In this document: positions 26,926-37,239 of the stretch, in pieces
Position numbering within the stretch: position 1 is the first letter of the stretch
Layout: each line of letters opens with the position of its first letter
Source: Pollenia angustigena
Taxonomy: Eukaryota; Arthropoda; Insecta; Diptera; Polleniidae
Length of the DNA: 64,000 nt
NCBI GenBank assembly: GCA_930367215.1
Contig: OV884058.1
Location: forward strand, 218,716,208 to 218,780,207
Reading direction: 5' to 3'
Translations under genes and position numbers: made by a program
Notes under the pieces: model-generated
The model's database searches: none
The model's input: the letters and a program-made list of their open reading frames with translations, nothing else
Told to the model about the DNA's origin: nothing

Positions 26926-27179
26926 TATTTTAAAAGTCAATTAAAATTTCATGTATTTGACTTTATTTTAAACTAATAAAAGCACCCTAAAAATTCCCTT
27001 TTATCTTCTTCTCTACGAAGTATGTTTTTGTTTGTGATAAATTTTTTTGTGTCTAAAGTCCAAAATAAAATTCAACAATAGAGACACTTGTGTAAATGAA
27101 ACTCAATTATTGGAAGTTTCGTTTTAAAAATTATTTGTTTGGACAAAAAACAAAAATTAACAAAATTATGTACTTAAAA

Positions 27180-27376
27180 CAGTGATAACCACTCCATAGA
27201 CTAAGTCAATAATCGTATTTTTCACACAGACACGGTCTGCAATTCACATGTATATTACAACTTTGTTCGTTTCAAAACATCAGACTATCATCAGTCTCTG
27301 CGACCGCACACAAGCATATAATGTCTTTGTGTGCGTGTGTTCGGGGCTTTCCTAGTTCGGGGCTTGGTTATCACTG
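27180..27376. mobile_element. Small hAT-like MITE (197 bp)
   Basis: The ends CAGTGATAACCA...TGGTTATCACTG are flanked by a perfect 8-bp duplication ACTTAAAA (27172-27179, 27377-27384). It is inserted in the duplicated ADGF upstream region and absent from the matching place near 63040. Confidence 0.85.
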
Positions 27377-27404
27377 ACTTAAAAGCTTAAAGAAGAAAAA
27401 CCAG

Positions 27405-28150
27405 TTAGAGTGCTATATTCGGCTGTGCCGAATCTTTGAAACCCTCCACCAACAGTTCGAATGTTTAAGGAGTAATATCTGTATGATGTTATTATTATCT
27501 TAAACTGTCACGATTTGTTATTAATTATGGTTTTAGGCGACTAAACTGTTTTCCGGTAGTAGGGTTTCTATGGGGCCTATGGTAAATTATGTACCGATCT
27601 TCACGAAATTTCACAGTACCATTTATAGTCTTATAAAACTGTGACGAGCCAAAATTTGTTACGATTGCATTATTTTTTACGGTTTTAGGCGTACTAAACT
27701 GTTTTCCGGTAGTAGGGTTTATATGGGGCCTAAGGTAAATTATGGATGGATCTTCACGAAATTTAACAGCGTGATTTCCAGTCAAATTTATGTTATTTTT
27801 TGTAACAAAATTATCAATTTTTTTAGGTGGTGGTTCCACATTTTGATTCATAGCTCTGGTCCTACTGAACCGATTTTGCTGGATTTCAATCCCAAACTGC
27901 TTAGAATAACTACAAGCAATTTGGAACCAAGTCTGTTCATTTTTTTTGAGTTGTTCGAAAGTGAGCGTGTTTTCAACAGACGGACAGATGGACGGACAGA
28001 CGGACATGGCTAAATCGACTTAGAATTACTCAAGGGCCCAGAATATACATATATACTTTATGGGGTCTGAGATGAATAATAAAAAATTTTCACACGGAAT
28101 GACAAACTTAATATACCCTCTTCACAACTAATTGTGGTGGAGGGTATAAA
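27405..28150 (+). repeat. Interspersed fly repeat in the ADGF promoter region
   Basis: It starts near ATTCGGCTGTGCCGAATCTT and TGAAACCCTCC and ends with GTGGTGGAGGGTATAAAA. Inside are two direct copies of a roughly 150-bp segment (GGTTTTAGGCG..CTGTTTTCCGGTAGTAGGG) and GGACGGACAGACGG runs. The whole block is missing upstream of the second ADGF gene, so it inserted after the duplication or was lost there. Frames in it are not genes. Confidence 0.7.
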
Positions 28151-28214
28151 AATACATAAAAGAAACAATAGTTGAATATATTGTAGACCTATCAGAATTA
28201 TTGAACCGCCGAGG

Positions 28215-28248
28215 TATTTAAAGAAGTGCAGACGACAGTTCCATATCA
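28215..28248 (+). promoter_or_regulatory. Core promoter of ADGF-like gene 1
   Basis: TATTTAAA at 28215-28222 lies 33 bp before the A of an initiator ATCAGTG (A at 28248). The same pair with the same spacing precedes the second gene (63120 and 63153), which supports its function. The predicted 5' leader is about 97 bases. Confidence 0.7.
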
Positions 28249-28344
28249 GTGATCAAAAAATAGTTTACGAAAAGCTGCCGTTAAAAAGACAAGACAAAGA
28301 AAAAGAATATTTGCCTATAAGCAGAAAATAAAATTAACATTGTC

Positions 28345-31300
28345 ATGCAAGTTTTTGATTTCTTTTGGGCACCAGCTGTCTTTCTGTTGCTAATTAGCTG
28401 TTTAGAGTCATATAACAACCAACAAATTAAATCCTTTGGAGATGATGTAACTCTTAGCTTGGACGAGAATCGGGCCAATCTAGCTATTATGGATGCGAAA
28501 GCCAAAGAATACCCTATATCCAAGGAAACTTTGGCGAAATTAGATGAATCGACTCTTTTTCAATATATATCTAAAATTCCTAAAGGAGCAGTTTTACATG
28601 CCCACGATAGAGCAATGTGCAGTATCGATTGCATTATGGGTCTTACTTATCTACCAAATGCAACGATTTGTCAAAGCACCACCGACGAAAAGGTTGTGAA
28701 ATTGATATTCTCAATGAAAACGCATTCAATGATTGATAATAATGCAGCATTTTGTGTACACTTGGCTCGTCGAAGAGGAAGCGAAAGCCATTGGGTTGAT
28801 AATAGTTTGCGTGAACAGTTATCGTTAGATCCCATGGACAATTCTTTAGATCGCCAAAGTGTTTTGAAAAAAATTGAAAAAATAAATTCTATTGTAGACA
28901 GCTTATTGTTATATGCTCCTGCTTGGAAGAAATATTTTTATAGATCTTTAGAAGAGTTCCTGGCTGATGGTGTGCAATATATCGAATTTCACTCAGCTAT
29001 GCCAGAGGTAAGTATGAGAGATTGTGATTTAGTTAACAGGATGGATCGGAGAAAGGTATTTATATATTAGAGACAGTGTTTGAAAATAAAACGGATAATG
29101 GACTCCAAAATTTGCCCAAAAATACTAAAACATTTATGTGGTGATTATAGAACACGAGCAACTTACTCGTCCGTTCAACTTACATTTAAAACAAAAACAA
29201 AATTTCGAAATTTGTTTTTGTTTTAAATGTAATTTGAACGGAGGAGTAAGATGCTCGTGTTCTATAAACTACACATTAAAAAATCTCAAAAATCTAATTA
29301 AAATAATTTCTGTCTTGTTTGAGAACTTAAGTGAAATTCAGTTAAAACAAAATTTAAGAAACTGATAATTAAGTTCGTTTTTACAAAACAAATACATAAT
29401 TTTAGCCAGTGCAAAGTTTTTTTTTTCTACTGAATACTGGAGAATAGAGATTTTCTTTAAACTCGATTGAGTTCAGTGGTAGGTTTTCATTGAATATTTA
29501 TTAACGCATTTATAACTAAAAAACGCATTTATAACAATAAACGCAAACGATAAAAAGTTCTGAATTTTTTATACCAAAATATTATCGTACTAAAATATTA
29601 TTTGTTCGCCTGGCCTATCCTTATTGTTGTTTCATGTTTGTAATAAAATGCTTGTTTACAAAATAGGTAAATCTTAGCGATTACTGAAGCAATAAAGAAA
29701 TTTACGCGCAATATTAATTTTCGAAGATAAGCAATACCGTCGAAGGAAGAAACATACAAACATTTTTATGTTTAAGCTTATCAGCATAAATTTTAAAAAT
29801 TCGCTGTGAATGTCTCTAATTTCTGCAAAACGTTTTCGAAAAAGAACCGAACATTATTATATACCTTTTTTAGTGTTACTGTTTTAGAACACAACTATTT
29901 ATACCGTCCAGTTCATAACTATTTTCACGAAAGTAAAAAACATTCAGGGTTGTGCTGGAAATCGTAAACGTAAAACGCCAGAAGTTGGAAGTTGTTTTTA
30001 ATACACTTTTAATCTAATTTTTATCATTTTTGTTATTAAATTCTGGGGTCTAATCACCGCATACGATATCGAGCAAAATTGATCTTAATTATTGATTTTA
30101 GTATCATGAAACTCGATATCGTATGAAATGTATTGAATTTGAAATAATAGCATTCGATATCGAGTAACTCGATATTACATTTATCGAGTTTTTATTCGAT
30201 ACGTCAGTTTCTATAGTATGCAGAAAAATTCGAGAGTTTATTCGATACGATAGTATCGAATGCGGCGATTAGACCCCTGTTTAATAGAGAAATATTTGTA
30301 TAATATTTTTTATAAAAACCTTTTATTACAGAAATCTTATTAAAAAGCGACTTTTAAAATTCTTGCGTTTAACGTTTCCGATTTTCAGCACACCCCTTAT
30401 TATGTAGTGCTCTGTTTTTCGTTTAAATGCGCAATATAACATAAGAACCCAACCTCTTAAATTCTTAAATCTGTAGAATGTACACATTTTTTTTTATTAA
30501 ATTTGACAGTTTATGTTATACGTATCGACTCCCTTTTTGCGAAATGATGTAGAACTCGGCTAGAACATTCCCTTAGTCCGCAGCTGGATGTTTTTTTTTT
30601 TTTTTTTGAATCGGACCAACCGTTAACAAAATCCGGAATTATTTCCATTTCTTCCAAAATCTCCCACTGTGTGTCACTTTCGATTAATTCGCACAAACGT
30701 CGCTACGTTTAAGTCTTACAGAAGGCCAGGGATCTAAAAACGGACTTAAAAATGTATCAGTCAGGTATCTCAAAAAAAAAAAAACTAAAGAAAACTTATT
30801 TTCTTACAGATGTATGATTTAAATGGTAAAAACTACACACAAGATGACTTTGTACGTATATGTAAAGAAATCTTGGATGATTTTATGAACAAAAATCCAG
30901 ACTTCATTGGATGTAAAGTGATCTATGCACCCCCCCGGGCGGATGATAAGAGTCAATTGGAACAATACAAGAAAACATATTTGAATATTAAGGTAAGTTG
31001 ACTTGAGATATACAAATTAAAAAATATAATTGATCATTTCAACGAATCCATCAGACGAAATATCCCGATTTTGTGGCTGGTTTCGATGTGTCACATAATC
31101 TAAAAGATTTTACACGTGAACTTATGGACATGCCAGATCGTAAAGATTTCTTTTTGCACTCAAATTGGTTTGTCGCCTCAATAGATGATATTCGGATAGA
31201 TGGTGCGCTGCTATATACCCGACGTATTGACCATGCTTTTGCTTTAATTAATGATCCTTTGGTATTGGAGCATATACATACAAATGGCATAGCCGTTGAA

Positions 31301-31630
31301 ATTCTTCCATTAATGTATCAGTTATTGGGGTTTGTGTCTAAGTCTGATAGTCGTTCTCATCCCTGCTCACACCTCTTTCGTGATAATTATCCAATCGTTG
31401 TATCCTCAGAATATCCCTCTATTTGGAATTTCAAACCCTTGTCCCATGATTTTTTTATGGCCTTTCTGGATGTAGCCCCTTTAGGCTCGGACTTAAAAGT
31501 GTTAAAAAAATTGGCCGAAAATTCCATTAACTACAGCTCCCTGAATACAAAACAAAAAGCGGATGCTATTCAAAAATGGGAATCAAACTGGCACTTATAT
31601 ATGGCTTCGATCAATAACATAAATACATAG
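28345..31630 (+). CDS. ADGF-like gene 1 (ADA2/CECR1 family), three exons, probable pseudo-enzyme
   Basis: Exons are 28345-29007, 30810-30992 and 31055-31630. Both introns are GT-AG and phase 0, giving 473 aa. The N-terminus has a hydrophobic signal peptide (FFWAPAVFLLLIS). The family are secreted adenosine deaminases with growth-factor effects, zinc-dependent, with a TIM-barrel fold. Here the first zinc motif survives (LHAHD, His85 and His87). The catalytic HAGE motif is H-S-N-W (317-320), with Trp where the proton-shuttling Glu belongs. The GHG segment is DHA (341-343), and the SDDP motif with the zinc/substrate Asp pair is S-E-Y-P (400-403). The C-terminal PLSHDFFMAFL helix is normal. The reading frame is open and splice sites are good, so it is likely expressed, but deaminase activity is very unlikely. 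Intron 1 (1802 bp) is filled with MITEs; intron 2 is 62 bp. Confidence 0.85.
29146..29266. repeat. Near-perfect 121-bp palindrome in ADGF intron 1
   Basis: TATAGAACACGAGCAACTTA at the left pairs with TAAGATGCTCGTGTTCTATA at the right, and the arms meet at the self-complementary AATTTCGAAATT. A transcript would form a long hairpin with few mismatches. It has no coding value. Confidence 0.8.
29946..30397. mobile_element. MITE with GGGTTGTGCTGGAAATCG ends in ADGF intron 1
   Basis: The left end GGGTTGTGCTGGAAATCGTA is mirrored near 30397 (GATTTTCAGCACACCCC). A related end is at 32586 and near 32770. The element is itself interrupted by the 30045-30277 foldback. Confidence 0.65.
30045..30277. mobile_element. 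Foldback MITE nested in the previous one (233 bp)
   Basis: GGGGTCTAATCACCGCATAC at the left mirrors TGCGGCGATTAGACCCC at the right. The interior repeats the short palindrome TCGATATCGA-type words many times. Confidence 0.78.
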
Positions 31631-31642
31631 ATAGAGTGTCTT

Positions 31643-32257
31643 CCCAGCCAGCAAAATAATCCGACGTCGTTCAGATATCTGAGAGAAACGTCGGCAAAAA
31701 AGTCGGAATTGTATACGAATTCTGTCAGATTTCTGACCCAAAAACGTAAGAAGTGGTTGACACGAATTCTGACAGACATGTCGTGGGAAATTTGGGTTTT
31801 TTGTCGGCATTTCTGATAGATATCTAACAGACATTTAATGAAAAAGGCATGGGAAGTTCTGATTTTGCTTTCAAACTGATAGCTGAAAGAAATAATTTTA
31901 TTGCAAAATATGTACATAATTATAAATTTTACACTTACGTAGCTTTTTTTTATGCTTTTTGTCTTGAACAAATAAAATAAAATTAAAATTATTTCCGCCT
32001 GAATGACAATTGTCATTATTTTAAAAAAATAATAAGTCTCATCAGGCAAATCTGAATGAATTCCATCGGAATTCTGTTGAACATATCTGTACATAAATTC
32101 CCCCCGATATATATATATGCGAAATCGATCAGAAATCGGCCAGACAGTAAGTATATTCAATGTCTGACAGAAATCTGAACGAAGTCTCTATGAATGAAGT
32201 CAGACATTTGCACGAAATGTCTGATTCAGACAATGTCGAAGTATTTTGCTGACTGGG
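31643..32257. mobile_element. MITE in the 3' end of ADGF-like gene 1 (615 bp)
   Basis: CCCAGCCAGCAAAATA at the left mirrors TATTTTGCTGACTGGG at the right. It begins 12 bp after the stop codon and before any polyadenylation signal, so the gene's 3' UTR either ends within it or passes through it. The ends resemble the CCCAGCTAGCA family but the interior differs (repeated TCTGACAGA words). Confidence 0.75.
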
Positions 32258-33019
32258 TTGGCCATATAATTTATACATTTATTATAACAGAAAATTATCT
32301 ATGTATTTTATTTCAAATATTACAAAACGAAATATACCCGAATTATGCTAAAGCGCCATGTGCCCGGCTTGTCTAAAAAAAAAGTGTCAATTTCGAGCAC
32401 AGTGTAATCGGTTAATTTTGTTTTTGATCGGTTAACCGATTAATAAAGTTATTTTTTAAAATTAAGGTAATTTCAATAAAAGTTTATTAGTAAAATAAAT
32501 AAGAACAACAATTTTTGATTTAAAACGAGCAAACAAAGAAATAATTCATTTATATGTGATATGCATTTTTAAATTAATACATAATCAGGGCTGTTCTGGA
32601 AATCGAAAACGCAAGAACTTAAAACGTCGTTTTAATGAGATTTCTGTAGTAAAAGAATTTTATTAACAAATATTATTAAATTATTTCTCTATTAGGCAGA
32701 ATCTTATAATAAATTAGAAAAACTGGATTAAAGTGCATTAAAAACAAATTTTAAACTCAAGAGCACCCCTGAATATTTATTTATTAAAAAATAAACTGTG
32801 GATAGTTTCATTAGTTATCAGGCGATCTGATAAAATAATTTTTTTGGAAAACAATTTTGGTTTAATTGTTTAGGATTAAAGCGATACATTTTTTGTTTGT
32901 TTTGAGAACACTTGACTTGGAAATTTTTGTGCACTTATCGTGGGTGTTGGAGGAATCAGAAACAGCCCTAAATACAGAAAATTTATTTTTTCAGTCCTTT
33001 TTTTTGGATTTCTCTTAAC
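32258..33019. other. No gene seen; a second GGGCTGTTCTGGAAATCG-ended MITE
   Basis: 32586 to about 32770 has ends like the 29946 element. The remainder is AT-rich sequence without coding potential. Confidence 0.4.
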
Positions 33020-33037
33020 ATATTGTTACGAAAGTAA

Positions 33038-33439
33038 AGGCTCAGTTAGTCTTTACTTTATGTTTCTGTTCCGTTCCGTGCCGTTCTGTTACGAAATTGT
33101 ATTACATAGTTACTTTTTCTGTAGTAACTTATCAGCCATTTATGACAAACTTATTAGTTTTGCACCGTTCATTGTTTATTTCAATTACTTTAATGAACAT
33201 GAATTTTATGATTCTTAAAATTTTATGAATTCTTAAAATCAAAAAACATTTTATTTCAATAAAAATATGTATTTTTTATTATTTATTTTGCTGTCACTTA
33301 CCAATTCTTAACAATTTTTTGATTTAAACAAACTGAACCGCAACAGAACAGAAAAAATAATCAATTTCATAGGTTTTTTAATAACAAAAACAAATCAGCT
33401 GATTCGTAACAGAACAGAAAGTAAAGACTAGTTCTGCCT
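33038..33439. mobile_element. TAA-flanked MITE (Harbinger-like), copy 1 (402 bp)
   Basis: It is flanked by TAA (33035-33037, 33440-33442), a target typical of PIF/Harbinger. Its ends are AGGCTCAGTTAGTCTTTACT and, inverted, AGGCAGAACTAGTCTTTACT. A relative is at 47310-47702. The reading frame 32940-33218 crosses its edge and is not coding. Confidence 0.78.
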
Positions 33440-34002
33440 TAACTCTAGTTAAGAATTAGTTGTTACTTTTATTAATCTTGTATTTATAAGTTGTTTTGTA
33501 TTCATAAGAAATTTTATTAGTTTACATTGTTATAATTTAGTACACTTTAATCCCAATGTGCGGAAAGCTCTGGAAATAACCGCTAAAAACACTTCAGTAT
33601 AATTGGTGGAATTATGTAAACAGAAGTGCCGCCATAAAACGTAAGAGACGTTAGAGTGGTGAATAGTAAAGCCTCGAACCTTCGAAGAACATTTCGAATG
33701 TTCTAGACGGTCGAATTACAATATAAATACTTGCGGCGCACATTGATTCAGCTAGAGCATGATAGAAGGACAATATTCATGGCGTAATTTACATTAACCA
33801 CTGACAGCGTCTTGTAAAGAACCTCCCGCAGGTAGCGAATTCCAAAAATGAATTTGTTTATCACCTCATAAAAGTATCTTATCAGGGGGTCAAAGTAACC
33901 CTTTATTAGAGAGGTAATTTTCATTTGCAAATCAGTTGCATTTTATGCACACTTGTGGTAACATATTTTAAAATTTGTAGCAAAGTGAAACGATTTTTTG
34001 TG

Positions 34003-35930
34003 ATGGAATATTCTGTTGAAGGTATGTACTATATTATGACTTATATTTTTTTATAAAAAAGATGTATACTTTTGGTGTAATATCAATTTGTAAATGTATA
34101 GATAAATCCAGCAAATTTTACATTAATTGTAAGATTAGCAATTTTTTTTTATCCATATATATATCCTCCTAGATTTTTCTATATGTAATACCTACAACAT
34201 TCAGAAACAGATTGATATATATTATCGACCCCGCAAAGGCCCACAAGTAGAATTATTTAATTTTTTTCAGAACGAGTCGTGGCTATGACGAAAATGGATT
34301 TTTTTTTGAAGAATGGCTAAAATATGACAAAACTGAACGGAACAATGGCATTTTTTATTATATTAGTGAACAATTCAATATGTCTGATCTTTCTGACGAA
34401 TCTCTAAAACAACTCAAAATGAAAATATCAAGCCTTTCAGCAAAATTCAGTCAAAAGTGGACTTCTTTAAAGTATAACAAAGAAATGTTTATAATCAAAC
34501 ATAAATAATGGTTAGAGGGATCCGAAATCGAAATAAAGATGTGTTTTAACCATCCGTGCACTTCAACATCATCAGCGGCTCTTTCCGTAGAACGACCCAG
34601 CAAATAATTTGAATACTCATCAACGAAAACGAAGAGACGGAGAGTAGAAGATCTTTTGGAATCGCGTACTGAAAGTGAGTTATTACCGCAGCTGAGTTAG
34701 CTACTCGAAAAGAAGACATTGAAGTGTTGCTAAAAAGATCCATAACGTTGCGGTGAGTGAAACTAGAGAAAAGAATAAGTGTTCTGAACAAAGTCGGCAG
34801 TTAACACCGACGATGCTTTAGCTTATTATGTGGACTCGAAATCAACTTCTCACTCATATAAACAAGCAAGAAAGTGGTCAATAAAAGCAGGACACTAAGT
34901 GTATCCATCGTTTTATAGTTTAGGCAAGTCCAAAGCGTCTTGTTGACCTTCTGACGAATATATTTCTGTGACTGAATCTCGATTTGAAATTAAACTTCAG
35001 GCGATTTTGGATAAAACGGCTGAACAATTAGTTAAAGTTCAGACGGAAGTCATTAGAAGTGTGTTACCTTGTTCATATTATACGTTGGTAAGCAAATGGG
35101 GCTGTGATGGGAGTTCGGGGCATATCACGTATAAGCAGAAATTTGAGAACACTAACGCTACCGACGAATTTTTGTTCGTGTACTCATTTGTTGAGACTGC
35201 TTGATGGCAAAACTGTGATCTGGCAAAAGCCAAGAACTTCCTCTTCTTTATATTGCCGTCCTATTAAGATTATTTTTACCAAGGAGACAAAAGAGTTTGC
35301 GAAACAAGAAACTTCTAAAATTTTAGATGAAATTAGTCAGCTTCTGCCAACATTATGTAACGTTGCTGGATCTCAAATCTCCGTTAAACACGATTTGTTA
35401 TTAACACTGACTGATGGCAAAGTATGCAATGCCTTAACAGGCACCAATTTAACACAAAAGTGGTATATTTGCGGTGCCACCCCGTCTACTATGAACGAGG
35501 AGTTAAGTAAATATCCCATCAACGAAGAACGCCTTGTATTTGGTTTATCTGCTTCAAATGCATGGATCCGCACGTTTGAATGTCTGCTTCACATCAGCTA
35601 TCGTTTAGAAATAAAAAAAAGTGGCAAGTCAGGGGAGATAACGACAAAGCTATTATGTAGCAACGCTCATAAGAGGTACAAAATGTGTTTAAAGATCGTA
35701 TGGGTCTCATTGTAGATAAGCCAAAACCTGGGTATGGCAACACAACACTGAATTGAGCAGTGAAATTGCAGGATTAGACGTACAACTTATTCGTAGATTT
35801 CATGTAGTTTTAAGAACTTTGTCATCGGGATATGACATAAATTATATTGAATTCGAAAAGTTTTGTGTTGATACTAGAAAATTATACGTTGATCTGTATT
35901 CTTGGTATTCCATGCCCGTTTTTTAGTAGG
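34003..35930 (+). pseudogene. RAG1-like (Transib superfamily) transposase, decayed
   Basis: An ATG at 34003 (MEYSVE|GTATGT) begins a possible first exon, and an acceptor TTTTTTTCAG at about 34269 opens the next (SRGYDENGFFFEEWLKYD..). Stops occur at 34506, in the ERPSK block and several times later. From 34968 the core is readable. KWGCDGSSGH has the first catalytic Asp at about 35106. A frameshift near 35190 is followed by KTVIWQKPR, then DGKVCNALTG, then the zinc-finger-like WYICGATP (matching the RAG1 CxxC region). SNAWIRTFECLLHISYRLE follows, a second frameshift near 35615, then VDKPKPGYGNT and LDVQLIRRFHVVLRTLSSGYDINYIEF ending at LYSWYSMP near 35918. The C-terminal exon is missing here; a fragment of it is at 2608-2957. 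I could not identify the second catalytic Asp. The element's ends were not found. Confidence 0.7.
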
Positions 35931-36680
35931 CAATAAAAAAAATCGGCGGATTAAGTTTATTTAAATAATAATGAGTAAAATTTTAAAAAAAATTAAATCA
36001 ACCGATTTCTTTTATTACCTGTTTAAAAAAAACCTTAAAATAAAAGTTGAGAAAAAGTCAAAAAATTTACATATGAGCGCCTTTACAAATTTTTCAACTT
36101 TTTTTTCTTAAAATAGCTTGAGATACCTGGAATACATAAATATACATAATAAACTATTGAAATAAGTGAAGAAATAATATTGGTCCGCTAGCTTGTACTA
36201 GCCGACACACTGTGCGGCGGCTAGCATCAAAAGACAGTATTAGTTCAGACTTTGTCAAGCTTACTTTAAACGTTTAAGTGTGCAGATCATTAATAAAGGT
36301 TGCAATAATAAATTACAATTGTTTAAGTGACTTAGTACTAAATAAAGTTGTGTAAATTGTAAACAGTGTTTAAAGTGTTGTAATTTTAATGTAACACATA
36401 TTGAATATGTGTTGTAATTTATTTAGTGTTATTAATCAAAGAACACAAGAGGTTTATTATAAAGGAAATAAACCAAAACGTTATTGAAAGGCAGTAACGT
36501 AACAATATAAAATCTTCCATAATGCCAATCAGGACTCTAGATTTAATTTTAAAAAATTTTTTTTTGTTAAAATATGGTTTTTGTTACTATCCAGAGGTTA
36601 TTCTGTTTTTGTACTGTATTTTAAGAACGTTTTGCTAGAATGAAATATATTGTATAAAAAATATTTTCTAAACATGTATA

Positions 36681-36934
36681 TGAGGCTATCAGCGCAGAAG
36701 TGGTGTAACCCCAAACTACTTATTATGAGATAATGAGGAGGTTACACTACTCTTGCACTATAGTCTTGTAACGGCCCGTGCAAAAACTATGTTTCTAGCG
36801 CCATCTGTTTTGGATACAAACAGTTGGCTAACTCGACTATTGCACTGTAAAGAACAGTGAAAAGAACATATCAAGAACCAGAACCGTAATCAAATTCAAT
36901 TGTGGGTTACACTACTTTTGCGCTGATAGCCTCA
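36681..36934. mobile_element. MITE with TGAGGCTATCAGCGC ends (254 bp)
   Basis: TGAGGCTATCAGCGCAGAAG and GTGGTGTAACCC at the left mirror the right end (GGGTTACACTACTTTTGCGC, then TGATAGCCTCA). The flanks suggest a TA duplication. Confidence 0.78.
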
Positions 36935-37239
36935 TATGAGATTCATTAGATTCAGCGTAACCGAATTATGCTTAATCGCCTTGTGGCCGGCTTGTCTAAT
37001 TTTGCAACTAGCATAGTGTAATTTTGTGTTTCTAAGTTCAATATTATAGAAAATTCAAAACGTACCACTCGTAGAACACAGAAGCAAATGAAAGAAAGTT
37101 ATTTTCCCGTATTATCCTTTTTAACACAGTTTTCTCCCCATTTATGTATCAAAATTTCAATGTTGTAGTGGCAGCCTATAATTAAGTAAGTTTATGTCAT
37201 AGAATGAAGAAAATGTGTTGGTTTAAAAGATAAATGGCG

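Larger units (their letters stand above)
33024..36504 (+). mobile_element. Solo Gypsy-type LTR split by two insertions
   Basis: The ends TGTTACG...CGTAACA are flanked by ATAT (33020-33023 and 36505-36508). Its start matches the LTR at 310. The LTR proper is about 33024-33037 plus 33443 to somewhere near 33.8-34.0 kb, plus roughly the last 350 bp (36.15-36.5 kb). The rest is the TAA-flanked MITE and the RAG1-like pseudogene. No internal retroviral genes are present, which fits LTR-LTR recombination. Confidence 0.75.

Noticed and set aside
27525..28013. Frames on both strands in the fly repeat (one contains DGRTDGH words)
   Set aside because: They come from GGACGGACAGACGG simple repeats in an interspersed repeat.
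31570..32160. 196-codon minus-strand frame beside ADGF
   Set aside because: Lies in the CCCAGCCAGCA MITE and partly antisense to the ADGF end; composition fits the MITE's repeated words.
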